Counted from the stretch's first letter, positions 46,877 to 57,164 are shown. The stretch is DNA of 64,000 nucleotides from Pseudotabrizicola alkalilacus (GCF_003443995.1 NZ_QWEY01000001.1:682001-746000), one strand, 5' to 3'. The notes: a model not told the origin generated them from the letters alone. Made by a program: numbers and translations.

Positions 46877-47370
46877 GGCTGTTCCCCGGGGGCGACGTAG
46901 CGGCCCGACTTGCCGCCCTCTTTCAGAACCAGCCGTATCCCCTCGATCCGCATGGATTTCTCAACGGCTTTGACCATGTCATAGATCGTCAGGCAGGCCA
47001 CGGAAACGGCGGTCAGCGCCTCCATTTCCACCCCGGTCTGGCCGCCGGTTTTCACCGTCGCCTCGACCACCACGCCGGGCAGGGCGGGGTCTGGTGTCAG
47101 GGTCAGCGCAACCTTTGTGATCGGCAGCGGGTGGCACAGCGGGATCAGATCGGCGGTCTTTTTGGCCGCCATGATTCCCGCCAGCCGGGCCACGCCCAGC
47201 ACATCGCCCTTTTTCGCCTGACCTGACGTGATCAGCGCCAGCGTCTGCGCCGTCATCACCACCGATCCGCGCGCGACAGCCACACGGTCGGTCACCGGCT
47301 TGGCCGAGACATCGACCATATGCGCCGCGCCGTCGGCGTCGAAATGCGAAAGGCCGGCGGGATCGGTCAT
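46873..47370 (-). CDS. moaC: Cyclic pyranopterin monophosphate synthase MoaC
   Basis: 165 residues. CHPLPITK and [15 protein letters not shown] are the conserved active-site segments. Converts 3',8-cyclo-GTP to cPMP with MoaA. Coupled on both sides (overlap with trpC stop and with moeA start). The moaA partner is not in the window. Confidence 0.96.
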   Translation of the reverse strand: MTDPAGLSHFDADGAAHMVDVSAKPVTDRVAVARGSVVMTAQTLALITSGQAKKGDVLGVARLAGIMAAKKTADLIPLCHPLPITKVALTLTPDPALPGVVVEATVKTGGQTGVEMEALTAVSVACLTIYDMVKAVEKSMRIEGIRLVLKEGGKSGRYVAPGEQP

Positions 47371-48179
47371 ACGCCGCCCTGCGCGGTCAACGGGCGCGCC
47401 AGCAGGGCGCGGGTGGCACCGGCCACATCGTCCTGCCGCATCAGCGATTCGCCGATCAGGAAGCAGCGCGCACCGTATTGCGCCAGATCCGCCAGATCGG
47501 CGGGGGTATGCAACCCGGATTCCGACACGATCAGCCGATCCTCGGCCACGCGCCGCGCCAGATCGCGGGTGGTGTCGAGGGTGACGTCAAACGTGTGCAG
47601 GCTGCGGTTGTTGATACCGATCAGCTTTGACTTCAGCAGGGCCGACCGCTCCAGCTCGGCGCGGTCATGCACCTCGATCAGCACATCCATGCCCCATTCG
47701 ATCGCTGCCGCCTCCAGCTCTGCCGCCTGTTCATCGGACAGGGTGGCCATGATCAGCAGGATGCAATCGGCGTGCAGGGCGCGGGATTCGGCGACCTGAT
47801 AGGGTTCGTAGAGAAAATCCTTGCGCAGGCAGGGCAGCGATGTGGCCTCTGAGGCCTGGGTCAGAAACGCATCTGCGCCCTGAAACGAGGGGGTGTCGGT
47901 CAGCACCGACAAACAGGTGGCCCCGCCCTCTTCATAGGCTTTGGCAAGGGTTGGCGGGTCAAAATCGGCGCGGATCAGGCCCTTGGACGGGCTGGCCTTC
48001 TTGATCTCGGCAATCAGGCCATAGCCGCTGCCCGCCGCGGCTGACAATGCCTTTGCAAATCCACGCGGGGGAGGGGCGGCGCGGGCGGCCTCTTCCACCG
48101 TGGCCAGCGGGCGGGCGGCTTTGCGGGTCGCGATCTCTTCCAGTTTGTAGGTTTTGATGCGGTCGAGGATCGTGCTCAT
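47367..48179 (-). CDS. trpC: Indole-3-glycerol phosphate synthase
   Basis: 270 residues, TIM barrel without a fused PRAI (TrpF) domain. [39 protein letters not shown] and VSESGL are the active-site strands in order. Closes the indole ring in tryptophan synthesis. Coupled to moaC by a 4-bp overlap; 27 bp from trpD. Confidence 0.97.
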   Translation of the reverse strand: MSTILDRIKTYKLEEIATRKAARPLATVEEAARAAPPPRGFAKALSAAAGSGYGLIAEIKKASPSKGLIRADFDPPTLAKAYEEGGATCLSVLTDTPSFQGADAFLTQASEATSLPCLRKDFLYEPYQVAESRALHADCILLIMATLSDEQAAELEAAAIEWGMDVLIEVHDRAELERSALLKSKLIGINNRSLHTFDVTLDTTRDLARRVAEDRLIVSESGLHTPADLADLAQYGARCFLIGESLMRQDDVAGATRALLARPLTAQGGV

Positions 48180-48206
48180 AACAGACTTCCTTGCCCTGTT
48201 GGGCGG

Positions 48207-49220
48207 TCAGGCGTTGGTCAGGCGGGCGAGGGCGGTGATCTTGCCTTTGGCCGCACCGGAATCAATCGAATGGCGGGCCATTTCGACCCCTTCGGTCAGG
48301 GTTTTGGCCTTGTCGGCGACCACAAGGGCGGCGGCGGCGTTCAGCAGCACCGCATCGCGGTAGGCCCCCGGCGCACCCTCCAGCAGCGCGCGCAGAGCGG
48401 CCGCGTTTTCGGCCGGGGTTCCGCCCATGATCTTCTCGAACGGGTGATAGGGCAGGCCCGCGTCTTCGGGGTGCAGGGTGAATTCGCGGATATGGCCATG
48501 CTCCAGCGCGGCCACCTGCGTTGGTGCCGCGATGGAAATCTCGTCGGTGCCGTCACCGCCATGCACCAGCCACGCCTTTATGCTGCCAAGTGCCAGCAGG
48601 GTTTCGGCCATCGGGCGGATCAGGCTGGCGGAAAACGCGCCGGTCAGCTGGCGTTTGACCCCGGCAGGGTTGGTCAGCGGCCCCAGGATGTTGAAAATGG
48701 TGCGCGTGCCCAGTTCCTGCCGGACCGGCATCACATGACGGATGGCGGGGTGGTGCATCGGGGCCATCATGAAGCCGATACCGGCCTCGGCCAGACAGGT
48801 CTCTACCTGCGCGGGGCCGACCATCACGTTCAGGCCCATTTCGGTCAGCGCATCCGCAGCACCGGATTTCGACGACAGGTTGCGGTTGCCGTGTTTGGCC
48901 ACCACCACGCCCGCGCCGGCCACCACAAAGGCGGTGGCGGTGGAGATGTTCAGCGTGCCCTTGCCATCGCCGCCGGTGCCGACAATGTCCATCGCGCCTT
49001 CGGGCGCGCGCACCTTGTGGCATTTGGCGCGCATCACCGATGCGGCAGCGGCGTATTCATCGACCGTTTCGCCGCGCGTGCGCAGCGCCATCAGAAACCC
49101 GCCCATCTGCGCCGGGGTGCCCTGACCCTCGAACAACGCGGCAAAGGCGGTTTCAGCCTCGGCGCGCGTCAGGGCACGTTCGGCGGCAAGGCCGATCAGC
49201 GGGCGCAGCACATCGCTCAT
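48207..49220 (-). CDS. trpD: Anthranilate phosphoribosyltransferase
   Basis: 337 residues. [15 protein letters not shown] (PRPP loop), [15 protein letters not shown] and GGDGTDEIS are family motifs. Transfers the phosphoribosyl group to anthranilate. Overlaps trpG by 4 bp. Confidence 0.97.
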   Translation of the reverse strand: MSDVLRPLIGLAAERALTRAEAETAFAALFEGQGTPAQMGGFLMALRTRGETVDEYAAAASVMRAKCHKVRAPEGAMDIVGTGGDGKGTLNISTATAFVVAGAGVVVAKHGNRNLSSKSGAADALTEMGLNVMVGPAQVETCLAEAGIGFMMAPMHHPAIRHVMPVRQELGTRTIFNILGPLTNPAGVKRQLTGAFSASLIRPMAETLLALGSIKAWLVHGGDGTDEISIAAPTQVAALEHGHIREFTLHPEDAGLPYHPFEKIMGGTPAENAAALRALLEGAPGAYRDAVLLNAAAALVVADKAKTLTEGVEMARHSIDSGAAKGKITALARLTNA

Positions 49221-49804
49221 GCGGTCACCTTTACACCGGCCTCATCCAGAAAATTGCGCAAGAGCTGGTGGCCGTGTTCCGAGGCGATGGATTCAGGGTG
49301 GAACTGCACGCCCTCAATCAGCTGGGTCTTGTGGCGCAGGCCCATGATGGTGCCATCCTCCAGCCAGGCCGTGACCTCCAGGCACTCGGGCAGGCTTTCG
49401 CGCTCCACGATCAGCGAGTGATACCGGGTGGCGAGGAAGGGCGAGGGCAGGCCCGCAAACACGCCTTTGCCTTCGTGGTGCATCGCGCCCATCTTGCCAT
49501 GCACGATCTCGTGGCAGCGGATGACGCGACCGCCAAAGGCTTCGCCGATGGTCTGATGGCCAAGGCAGACGCCCAGCAGGGGGATTTTCGCCTCATAGGC
49601 CGCCGTGGTCAGAGGCAGGCAGATGCCTGCCGCTGCCGGATCACAGGGACCGGGCGACAGGATGATCGCCTCTGGCGCCAGTGCCAGCACATCCTGCACG
49701 GTCAGCGCATCATTGCGTTTGACAACGACATCCGCACCCAGCTCGCCAAAATAATGGACGAGGTTGTAGGTAAAGCTGTCGTAGTTGTCGATCAGAAGCA
49801 GCAT
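49217..49804 (-). CDS. trpG: Anthranilate synthase glutaminase subunit TrpG
   Basis: 195 residues, a stand-alone class I glutaminase. The nucleophile cysteine is in GVCLGHQ, and HPES supplies His and Glu. It feeds ammonia to TrpE (not in the window) and may also serve folate synthesis. First gene of the trpGDC-moaC-moeA run. No attenuator leader with tandem Trp codons was seen upstream (49805-49907 is only 103 bp). Confidence 0.95.
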   Translation of the reverse strand: MLLLIDNYDSFTYNLVHYFGELGADVVVKRNDALTVQDVLALAPEAIILSPGPCDPAAAGICLPLTTAAYEAKIPLLGVCLGHQTIGEAFGGRVIRCHEIVHGKMGAMHHEGKGVFAGLPSPFLATRYHSLIVERESLPECLEVTAWLEDGTIMGLRHKTQLIEGVQFHPESIASEHGHQLLRNFLDEAGVKVTA

Positions 49805-49916
49805 CTTGCTTGGGCCTGTCGGATAGGGGATGAAGCGCGGGGTGGGTCGGGCTATAGATGGTCAGACCGGGGCAGGGGCGTCAAGACCGCTTGATCACCT
49901 GTTCAGGATGGGCACA

Positions 49917-51581
49917 ATGTCCGGCAACGAAAAAAGGGGCAAGACAGTGCGCGGGTTTGTTAGGGGATTGGTGTGGGGAACTGTGGCTGCGGCTGGCGGT
50001 CTGGTCGTGGTGTCACAGATCGCGGGGCCGGTGTCGCGTGAGGGGCTGGCGCAGGCCGATGGGCAGGCGATCGAGGGCGCAGCGCCGGAAAGCGTGACGG
50101 CAGAGGCCGTCGTGCCCGCGCCTGTTGAGTCCGAACCTGTTGAGCCTGAACCAGAAGTTGTTGCTCCCGAACCCGCCGCCGAGGGCCCGACTGCGACACA
50201 AGAGGCCCCTGCGGCCATTGCGCAGGCTGAAGATGCGCCGGAAACTCCCGCAGCCGATGCGCCTGACGCACCTGCGCCGATTGCCGTAACGGACGCCCCC
50301 GACGCGCCCGGAACGGCTGGGGCGTCACAAGAAATGCCGGTCATGCCTGCTCCGTCAGATGCCGCGCCGCTGCAGCCATTGGCCGAAGCACCCGCTGCGC
50401 CACAGCCGGACAGTGCCGCCGCGATGGCTCCGGCCCCGGCAGAACCGCCAGCCGCGCCGCCCAGCGACGCCCCTGCTGAACGGATGGCTTCTGCCGGGCA
50501 GGTCAACCCACTGCCTGCGGCGCCCGCTACCGGCGATGCCCCGATGGCTGCGGCCCAACCCGATGTGCCCGGCCTGCCCGGGTCCGAGGGCGCGCCTGCG
50601 CCCGCCGATCTGCCGCCGCCCCCGCCGCTGACATCCGAGGAAGAGGCACTGTTGCGGCCGCTGCCCGACGCGCCCGCCGCTGCCGCCCCGGCCGCGCCGG
50701 AGCCTGCCGATCCGACGCCGGAGCCGATGCCGCTGCCCGAGCCGGACGCTGTGCCGGAGGCGGTGGCCGAGGGGGAGGGGGCCTTGTCCCCGGCCCCCGG
50801 ACTGGTCGATCAGGCCCCGGGCGTGGTGACCGGGCGTCTGCCCCGGATCGGGTCTGACCCTGCCCCCGCCACCGAGGTGCTGCCGGAACCGGAGGCAGAG
50901 CAAGACCTGCCGCCGCGCCAGCGCTATGCGCGACCTTTTGATGCCGCGACACAAAAGCCGCTGTTTGCGATCCTGCTGCAGGACAACGGGCAGGAAGGCG
51001 TGAACCGCGCTGAGTTGGCCGCGCTGGACCTGCCGTTGTCGATCGTGATTGATCCCTTGTCCGAAGGCGCTGCCGAACGTGCGGCGATCTGGCGCGCGGG
51101 CGGGCAAGAGGTTCTGATGGCGGGCACCGGCATTCCTGTCGGCGCGGGCCCCGGCGATCTGGAGCAAAGCTTTCAGGTGCTGGCCTCGCGCCTGCCGGAA
51201 GCGGTGGCGGTGATCGACCCCGATGGCAATGCCTTCCAGAACAACCGCCCGCTGGCCACGCAGGTGGTGCCGATTCTGACCGGGCAGGGCCGTGGGCTGG
51301 TGACCTTTGATCAGGGGCTGAACGCTGCTGATCAGGTGGCCCGGCGCGAAGGGCTGGCGGCGGCGATGATCTTTCGCAGCATTGACGGCGGTGGCGAAGA
51401 CAGCCCGGTGATCCGCCGCTATCTCGACCGCGCGGCGTTCAAGGCGGCGCAAGAGGGGCGGGTGATCGTGATCGGTGCGTTGCGGCCTGAAACCGTGGCC
51501 GCGGTGCTGGAATGGGCGGTTGAGGGGCGGGCGTCAACCGTGACGCTGGCCCCGGTCTCAGCGATGTTGCAGGCAAATTAA
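49917..51581 (+). CDS. Divergent polysaccharide deacetylase (YibQ-like) with long Pro/Ala linker
   Basis: 554 residues. A membrane anchor or signal at about 11-35 (FVRGLVWGTVAAAGGLVVVS), then roughly 280 residues of Ala/Pro/Glu-rich low complexity, then a C-terminal domain of about 220 residues (from RQRYARPFD) matching the YibQ/DUF610 fold, with DLPLSIVIDP and VTFDQGLN. It probably sits in the periplasm with the linker as a stalk across the cell wall. The catalytic state of this fold is unclear. ATG at 49908 is also possible; 49917 has the better ribosome site. Convergent with the next gene by 4 bp. Confidence 0.75.
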   Translation: MSGNEKRGKTVRGFVRGLVWGTVAAAGGLVVVSQIAGPVSREGLAQADGQAIEGAAPESVTAEAVVPAPVESEPVEPEPEVVAPEPAAEGPTATQEAPAAIAQAEDAPETPAADAPDAPAPIAVTDAPDAPGTAGASQEMPVMPAPSDAAPLQPLAEAPAAPQPDSAAAMAPAPAEPPAAPPSDAPAERMASAGQVNPLPAAPATGDAPMAAAQPDVPGLPGSEGAPAPADLPPPPPLTSEEEALLRPLPDAPAAAAPAAPEPADPTPEPMPLPEPDAVPEAVAEGEGALSPAPGLVDQAPGVVTGRLPRIGSDPAPATEVLPEPEAEQDLPPRQRYARPFDAATQKPLFAILLQDNGQEGVNRAELAALDLPLSIVIDPLSEGAAERAAIWRAGGQEVLMAGTGIPVGAGPGDLEQSFQVLASRLPEAVAVIDPDGNAFQNNRPLATQVVPILTGQGRGLVTFDQGLNAADQVARREGLAAAMIFRSIDGGGEDSPVIRRYLDRAAFKAAQEGRVIVIGALRPETVAAVLEWAVEGRASTVTLAPVSAMLQAN

Positions 51582-52003
51582 GCGCCGGTTTTGGGTGGCG
51601 ACATCGGCCGCAACAGGCCAAGCGTCGCGCGCAGGATCAGCACGATGGCGGCTCCGGCCAGCCCTCCGGGCGGGAAGCCCATCATTGCGCCGATGGTGCC
51701 GCCGATCACCAGCCCGGTGACGGCGGCGGGCAGCCAGCCGAACCAGCCCAGCCGGATCAGCAGCGATGCCACCGGCAGGGTCAGGATCATGCCGGCAAGG
51801 CTGAGGAGCGGCGACAGCATCAGGGCGGTGCCGACCGTCCACAGCACGATGCCAAAACCTGGCGGCACGGTGGTCTGCACCAATCGGAACACGCCCAGAC
51901 ACAGGATACCAAGCGCCGAGGGCAGCAGCACGGCGGCAGCCGCCGCCGTGAGCAGATCGCGCCACGGCGTCGTCATCTGCTCGGGCGAGTGGATCAGGCT
52001 CAC
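51578..52003 (-). CDS. Uncharacterised small membrane protein coupled to tldD
   Basis: 141 residues, four to five hydrophobic helices (ALGILCLGVFRLVQ, GIVLWTVGTALML, LAGMILTLPVASLLIRL, AAVTGLVIGGTIGAMMGF, GGLAGAAIVLILRATL). Not recognised. The GTG start overlaps the tldD stop (GTGA); an internal ATG at 51976 is an alternative. Glycine-rich small-residue packing suggests an oligomeric membrane component. It converges on the YibQ-like gene. Confidence 0.6.
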   Translation of the reverse strand: MSLIHSPEQMTTPWRDLLTAAAAAVLLPSALGILCLGVFRLVQTTVPPGFGIVLWTVGTALMLSPLLSLAGMILTLPVASLLIRLGWFGWLPAAVTGLVIGGTIGAMMGFPPGGLAGAAIVLILRATLGLLRPMSPPKTGA

Positions 52004-53421
52004 GCCGCCGAACCACCCACGGTCAGCCCGCCGATCAGCAATGTGGGCTGGCCGACACCGACCGGCACCCATTGCCCGGCCTTGCCGCAATTGCCGATGC
52101 CGGGGTCAAGCGACAGATCGTTGCCGATGGCGCGGATCTGTTTCAACGCCGTGGCACCGTCGCCGATCAGCGTGGCGCCTTTGACCGGGGCACCGACGAC
52201 GCCGTTCTGCACCCGGTAGGCTTCGGTGCAGGAGAACACGAATTTGCCATTGGTGATATCGACCTGCCCGCCGCCGAAGCCGACGGCATAGATGCCATCC
52301 TTCAGCCCGGCCAGAATGTCGCGCGGGTCATCCTGCCCGGCCAGCATATAGGTGTTGGTCATGCGCGGCATCGGGATATGGGCGTGGCTTTCGCGCCGCC
52401 CGTTGCCGGTGGGGGCGACTCCCATCAGGCGCGCGTTTTGCCGGTCCTGCATGTAACCGACCAGAATCCCGTCTTCGATCAGCACGTTGCGTGCCGAAGC
52501 TGTGCCTTCGTCGTCGATGGAGATCGAGCCGCGCCGGTCGGGAATGGTGCCGTCATCCAGCACCGTCACGCCGCGCGCGGCGATCTGCTGGCCCATCAGC
52601 CCGGCAAAGGCCGAGGTTTGCTTGCGGTTAAAGTCGCCCTCCAGCCCATGGCCGATCGCCTCGTGCAGCAAAATGCCGGGCCAGCCGGGGCCGAGGACCA
52701 CATCCATCACGCCCGCAGGGGCGGGCACCGCCTCCAGATTGACCAGCGCGATCCGCAGCGCCTCGCGCACAACCGGTTGCCAGTGGTCGGTCTGCATCAG
52801 CGATTTCAGGCCAAAACGCCCGCCGCCGCCCATGCCGCCCTGCTCGCGCCGGCCGTTCTGTTCGACGATCACCGAGATGTTGAGCCGCGCCATCGGGCGG
52901 ATGTCGCGGACCCGCAGACCTTCGGGGCGCAGGATCTCGATCTCCTGATACGACGCGGCAATCGTGGCCGAAACCTGGATCACGCGCGGGTCGAGTGCGC
53001 GGGCAAAGGCATCAATCTCGCGCAGCATGTCGATCTTGACCGCAAATGTCGCATCGGCCATCGGGTCGGCATCGCCGTAGAGTTTGACATTGGTGCCCTG
53101 CGGCGGAGCAGCCATCACGCCGCCGCCATCGCCGACCGCCAGCCGGGCGGTTTCCGACGCGCGCAATAAAGCGCTTTCGCTGATCTCGGTCGCATGGGCG
53201 TAGCCCGCCACCTCGCCCTTGACCGCGCGCAGGCCGAATCCTTCGGAGGCGTCATAGGACGCGGTCTTGATCCGGCCGTCATCCAGCACGATGGCCTCGG
53301 ACCGGCGACGCTCCAGAAAAAGCTCGCCATCCTCGGCGCCTTGCGTGGCGGCACGCAGGATCGCCAGTGCCGCCGCCTCGTCCAGATGGGTGTCAAACGG
53401 GCGGAAGGGCTGATCGGTCAT
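52000..53421 (-). CDS. tldD: Metalloprotease TldD
   Basis: 473 residues. The zinc motif HEAIGHGLEGD is present (near residue 252), and the C-terminal GGSAA ending is that of TldD. Together with TldE (PmbA, not in window) it degrades unfolded peptides and matures some RiPP toxins. Its ATG is 12 bp from a near-consensus FNR box. Confidence 0.95.
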   Translation of the reverse strand: MTDQPFRPFDTHLDEAAALAILRAATQGAEDGELFLERRRSEAIVLDDGRIKTASYDASEGFGLRAVKGEVAGYAHATEISESALLRASETARLAVGDGGGVMAAPPQGTNVKLYGDADPMADATFAVKIDMLREIDAFARALDPRVIQVSATIAASYQEIEILRPEGLRVRDIRPMARLNISVIVEQNGRREQGGMGGGGRFGLKSLMQTDHWQPVVREALRIALVNLEAVPAPAGVMDVVLGPGWPGILLHEAIGHGLEGDFNRKQTSAFAGLMGQQIAARGVTVLDDGTIPDRRGSISIDDEGTASARNVLIEDGILVGYMQDRQNARLMGVAPTGNGRRESHAHIPMPRMTNTYMLAGQDDPRDILAGLKDGIYAVGFGGGQVDITNGKFVFSCTEAYRVQNGVVGAPVKGATLIGDGATALKQIRAIGNDLSLDPGIGNCGKAGQWVPVGVGQPTLLIGGLTVGGSAA

Positions 53422-53432
53422 GAAAGCTGTCC

Positions 53433-53446
53433 TTGATCTGAGTCAA
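53433..53446. promoter_or_regulatory. Near-consensus FNR/FnrL box between tldD and ctaC
   Basis: TTGAT-CTGA-GTCAA, one mismatch from TTGAT-N4-ATCAA, 12 bp before the tldD start and 160 bp before ctaC. A possible ctaC -10 (TATTCT) is at 53559-53564; no clear -35. Confidence 0.55.
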
Positions 53447-53605
53447 ATGGCGCTGCTATGTCGCAACGGTTTCTCTTGTGGCAGAGGCCCTAATATGGTT
53501 TCAAGACAGCCGGAAACAACGGGATTCTGCCGCGTGCCGTAACATGCGATACGGGTGGTATTCTGACAAGCGGCACCCAAGCCGTAAAGATAACGGGAAC
53601 AGAAC

Positions 53606-54553
53606 ATGCGTCTTTGGAACCAAATCGGCGGGGTCGCCGCCAGTGTTGCGGGCTTGATGTCGGGCAGTGCTGCTGTTGCGCAAGCCCTTGAAATCGTGGG
53701 GCATCCCGTTGACCGGGGCACCGGGTTCCAGCCCGCCGCGACCGAGCTTGCCCGCGATCTGCAAGGGCTGGACTGGATGATTCTGGTGATTATCACCGTG
53801 ATCACCGTCTTTGTGACCGGTCTGCTGGCCTGGGTGATCATCCGCTATAACCAAAAGCGGAACCCCAAACCTGCGACATTTACCCACAACTCGCCGCTGG
53901 AAGTGGGCTGGACCGTGATTCCGATCGTGATCCTGGTCTTCATCGGAGCATTTTCGCTGCCGGTGCTGTTCAAGCAACAGGAAATTCCGGTTGGCGACAT
54001 CACCATCAAGGTGACCGGCTTCCAGTGGTACTGGGGCTATGAATATGTCGATGACGGCATCAACGAGCCGAATGCCGAGGGGGCAACCCCGGTGGCGTTT
54101 GACAGCTTCATGATCGGCGCACCGGCGACCGGCGGCGACAACCGGCTGACGCCGGAAGTGTCGGCACAGCTGGCAGCGGCGGGTTACACCGACCGCGAAT
54201 TCCTGCTGGCAACCGATACCGCCGTTGTGGTGCCGGTCGGCAAAACGGTGGTGATGCAGATCACGGCCGCGGATGTGATCCACTCCTGGACCATCCCGGC
54301 CTTTGGCGTGAAACAGGATGCGGTGCCCGGTCGTCTGGCGCAGCTGTGGTTCAACGCCGAGCGTGAGGGCATCTATTTCGGTCAGTGCTCGGAGCTGTGC
54401 GGCATCGCCCACGCTTATATGCCGATCACGGTCAAGGTCGTGTCGGAAGAGGTTTACGCCCAATGGCTCGCCGCGGCGCAGGCCGGTGATGTGGTGCTTT
54501 CGTCCGCCGATCTCGAAGCCTATTCGGCCATCAAGCTGGCCGCCAACAACTGA
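53606..54553 (+). CDS. ctaC: Cytochrome c oxidase subunit II
   Basis: 315 residues. Signal or first hydrophobic segment ending AAVA, two membrane helices (LDWMILVIITVITVFVTGLLAWV and VGWTVIPIVILVFIGAF), then the CuA domain with H226 and the CSELCGIAHAYM cluster (C261, C265, H269, M272). aa3-type electron entry from cytochrome c. Subunit I (ctaD) is not in the window. A hairpin separates it from ctaB. Confidence 0.96.
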   Translation: MRLWNQIGGVAASVAGLMSGSAAVAQALEIVGHPVDRGTGFQPAATELARDLQGLDWMILVIITVITVFVTGLLAWVIIRYNQKRNPKPATFTHNSPLEVGWTVIPIVILVFIGAFSLPVLFKQQEIPVGDITIKVTGFQWYWGYEYVDDGINEPNAEGATPVAFDSFMIGAPATGGDNRLTPEVSAQLAAAGYTDREFLLATDTAVVVPVGKTVVMQITAADVIHSWTIPAFGVKQDAVPGRLAQLWFNAEREGIYFGQCSELCGIAHAYMPITVKVVSEEVYAQWLAAAQAGDVVLSSADLEAYSAIKLAANN

Positions 54554-54592
54554 TCCCTGCCACACGCGCAGCGTTGTGGGGGAAGCGATGTG

Positions 54593-54617
54593 AATGGCCC
54601 CGTGAACCGGGGCCATT
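54593..54617 (+). terminator. Hairpin between ctaC and ctaB
   Basis: Perfect 10-bp stem AATGGCCCCG / CGGGGCCATT, 5-base loop, then TCCC. It could partially terminate or stabilise the ctaC mRNA and so give more subunit II than assembly factors. Confidence 0.65.
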
Positions 54618-54639
54618 TCCCTAAGCCAAGGAAGCCTAA

Positions 54640-55575
54640 ATGAGCGACGTTCAGACCTATCAGCAATCAGGCGAGGCACAGTTTGGCGACTATGTCGCAC
54701 TGCTCAAACCGCGCGTGATGTCGCTGGTGGTGTTTACCGCGCTGGTCGGCCTGCTGGTCGCCCCGGTCGGTGTGCACCCGGTCGTAGGCTTTGCCGCGAT
54801 CCTGTTCATCGCTTTGGGGGCAGGGGCCTCGGGCGCGCTGAACATGTGGTGGGACGCCGATATTGATGCGGTGATGAACCGCACCAAGACCCGCCCGGTG
54901 CCTGCAGGCAAGGTCCAGGCCGGTGAGGCGCTGGGTCTGGGGATGGCGCTGTCGGGCATTGCGGTGGTGATGCTGGCGCTGTCGGCCAACCTGTTCGCGG
55001 CCGGGCTGCTGGCCTTTACGATCTTTTTCTATGCTGTGGTCTATTCGATGTGGCTCAAGCGCCTGACCCCGCAGAACATCGTGATCGGTGGCGCGGCCGG
55101 GGCGTTTCCGCCGATGATCGGCTGGGCTGTGGCCACGGGCGGTGTGTCGGTGGAATCGGCGTTGATGTTTGGCCTCATCTTCATGTGGACCCCGCCGCAT
55201 TTCTGGGCGCTCGCGCTGTTCATGAAGGAAGACTATCACAAGGCCGGTGTGCCGATGCTGACGGTGACGCATGGCCGGGCGGAAACCCGGCGGCAGATCC
55301 TGATCTACACCGTGCTGCTGGCCCCGGTGTCGATCTGGGCGGCGCTGACCACGATCGGCGGGCCGTTCACGCTGGCGGTGGCGGTGGTGCTGAACGCGAT
55401 CTTCCTCAAGGGCGCCTATGACATCTGGAAACGCCCCGAGGCGCAGGCCGAGGGTGACAAATACGCGGTCGAGAAGACATTCTTCAAATTTTCGCTGGCC
55501 TATCTGTTCCTGCATTTCGCGGCCTTTCTGGTCGAGGCCCTGCTGAAAACCTATGGTCTGGGGGGCTGGGCATGA
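54640..55575 (+). CDS. ctaB: Protoheme IX farnesyltransferase
   Basis: 311 residues, UbiA family with multiple membrane helices. The prenyl-diphosphate motif NMWWDADIDAVMNRTKTRPV carries the DxxxD aspartates, and the second loop includes MWTPPHFWALA. Makes heme O, the precursor of heme A. Overlaps the next small gene by 4 bp. Confidence 0.95.
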   Translation: MSDVQTYQQSGEAQFGDYVALLKPRVMSLVVFTALVGLLVAPVGVHPVVGFAAILFIALGAGASGALNMWWDADIDAVMNRTKTRPVPAGKVQAGEALGLGMALSGIAVVMLALSANLFAAGLLAFTIFFYAVVYSMWLKRLTPQNIVIGGAAGAFPPMIGWAVATGGVSVESALMFGLIFMWTPPHFWALALFMKEDYHKAGVPMLTVTHGRAETRRQILIYTVLLAPVSIWAALTTIGGPFTLAVAVVLNAIFLKGAYDIWKRPEAQAEGDKYAVEKTFFKFSLAYLFLHFAAFLVEALLKTYGLGGWA

Positions 55576-55772
55576 GCTTTCGTCCCGATCACGAACTGCA
55601 CCAGCGGCGGTTTTCCCGCAATCTTGGGCTGGGCCTGACGCTGGTGGCCTTTGTCGTGCTGGTGTTCGCGCTGACCGTGGTAAAGGTCACTCGCGGCGAC
55701 CCGATGCAGGCGTTTGACCATACCGTGCGGCCAGAGCTGCAGCCTGCGGCAACAGGGGGAACCCAACCATGA
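55572..55772 (+). CDS. Small single-helix membrane protein of the cta cluster
   Basis: 66 residues: basic cytoplasmic N-terminus (HELHQRRFSRNLGL), one membrane helix (LTLVAFVVLVFALTVVKV), short periplasmic tail. It matches the position of the CoxF/CtaB-linked small ORF found in alphaproteobacterial cta operons. It overlaps ctaB and ctaG by 4 bp each, so it is surely translated. The function is not known to me; a role in oxidase assembly is inferred. Confidence 0.7.
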   Translation: MSFRPDHELHQRRFSRNLGLGLTLVAFVVLVFALTVVKVTRGDPMQAFDHTVRPELQPAATGGTQP

Positions 55773-56338
55773 ACCCGACAGCAAAAACCGGCCTCAAACT
55801 GGTGGGCGTGGCGGTGATGATGGCGTCACTCTCCTTTGCCGCCGTACCGTTTTACGACTGGTTCTGCCGGGTGACCGGCTTTGGCGGCACCACTTCGGTG
55901 GCCGAAGCAGCACCCGATACCATTCTGGACCAGACCATCCAGATCCGCTTTGACGGCTCGACCTCGGGCGGGATGGCGTGGAACTTCAAACCGGTGCAGC
56001 GCACCATGACCGTGCGGATCGGGGAAAACGCGCTGGCCTTCTACGAGGCGCATAACCCGACCGACCGGGTGATCGCCGGCACCGCCAGCTATAACGTGAC
56101 GCCGGATGCAGCGGGCGGCTATTTTGCCAAGATCGCCTGCTTCTGCTTTACCGAACAGGTGCTGCAACCGGGTGAGACCGTGCAGATGCCGGTCAGCTTT
56201 TTCGTTGACCCCGAGATCGTCAAGGATCGCGAAGGCAAGTTCGTGAAAGAGATCACGCTGTCCTATACCTTTTACGAAACATCCTTGTCCGAAGAGCAGG
56301 CGGCCCTTGCCGCTCCGCCTGCGGGCATTGTAAACTGA
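55769..56338 (+). CDS. ctaG: Cytochrome c oxidase assembly protein CtaG (Cox11)
   Basis: 189 residues, one N-terminal membrane helix, soluble beta domain in the periplasm. The copper-binding CFCF motif is C124-F-C126-F. It delivers copper to the CuB site of subunit I. Coupled to the small gene upstream, 25 bp from ctaE. Confidence 0.95.
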   Translation: MNPTAKTGLKLVGVAVMMASLSFAAVPFYDWFCRVTGFGGTTSVAEAAPDTILDQTIQIRFDGSTSGGMAWNFKPVQRTMTVRIGENALAFYEAHNPTDRVIAGTASYNVTPDAAGGYFAKIACFCFTEQVLQPGETVQMPVSFFVDPEIVKDREGKFVKEITLSYTFYETSLSEEQAALAAPPAGIVN

Positions 56339-56363
56339 TAAAAAAGAACCGAGGGAACCGACC

Positions 56364-57164
56364 ATGGCCCACGCCAAGAACCACGACTACCATATTCTGC
56401 CGCCGTCTGTCTGGCCGTTTCTGGCTGCGCTTTCGGCTTTTGTCATGCTGTTTGGCTCTGTGCTGTGGATGCACGGGTCGGGCCCCTGGCTGGGCCTGAT
56501 CGGCTTTGTCGGCGTCCTCTATGTGATGTTTGCCTGGTGGGCTGACGTGATCAAGGAAAGCCAGGAAGGCGATCACACCCCGGTTGTGGTGATCGGTCTG
56601 CGCTATGGCTTTATCATGTTCATCATGTCCGAAGTCATGTTCTTTGCCGCATGGTTCTGGTCGTTCTTCAAGCATGCCATGTATCCGATGGGGCCGCTGT
56701 CGCCGATTCAGGATGGTCAATGGCCGCCTGCGGGGATCGAAACCTTTGATCCCTGGCACCTGCCGCTGATCAACACGCTGATCCTGCTGTGCTCGGGCGC
56801 TGCTGCCACCTGGGCGCACCACGCGTTGGCACATGAGAACAACCGCAAGGATCTGGTCAACGGTCTGATCCTGTCGATCGTGCTGGGCGTGTTCTTTACC
56901 ATCCTGCAGGTCTACGAATACACCCATGCCGCCTTTGGCTTTGCCGGCAACATCTATGGCGCCAACTTCTTTATGGCGACCGGGTTCCACGGCTTTCACG
57001 TCGTGATCGGCACGATCTTTCTGACCGTCTGCCTGATCCGCGCGCTGAAAGGCCACTTCACCCCCGAAAAGCATGTCGGGTTTGAGGCGGCGGCCTGGTA
57101 CTGGCACTTTGTTGATGTGGTCTGGCTGTTCCTGTTCGCCGCGATCTACGTCTGGGGTCAGTAA
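56364..57164 (+). CDS. ctaE: Cytochrome c oxidase subunit III
   Basis: 266 residues, seven membrane helices. [25 protein letters not shown] and the last helix [18 protein letters not shown] are typical. Structural subunit that stabilises the proton-pumping core. Followed by a strong terminator. Confidence 0.96.
   Translation: MAHAKNHDYHILPPSVWPFLAALSAFVMLFGSVLWMHGSGPWLGLIGFVGVLYVMFAWWADVIKESQEGDHTPVVVIGLRYGFIMFIMSEVMFFAAWFWSFFKHAMYPMGPLSPIQDGQWPPAGIETFDPWHLPLINTLILLCSGAAATWAHHALAHENNRKDLVNGLILSIVLGVFFTILQVYEYTHAAFGFAGNIYGANFFMATGFHGFHVVIGTIFLTVCLIRALKGHFTPEKHVGFEAAAWYWHFVDVVWLFLFAAIYVWGQ

Noticed and set aside
49805-49907. Trp attenuator leader before trpG
   Set aside because: Region is short, with no small ORF carrying tandem Trp codons and no alternative hairpins.
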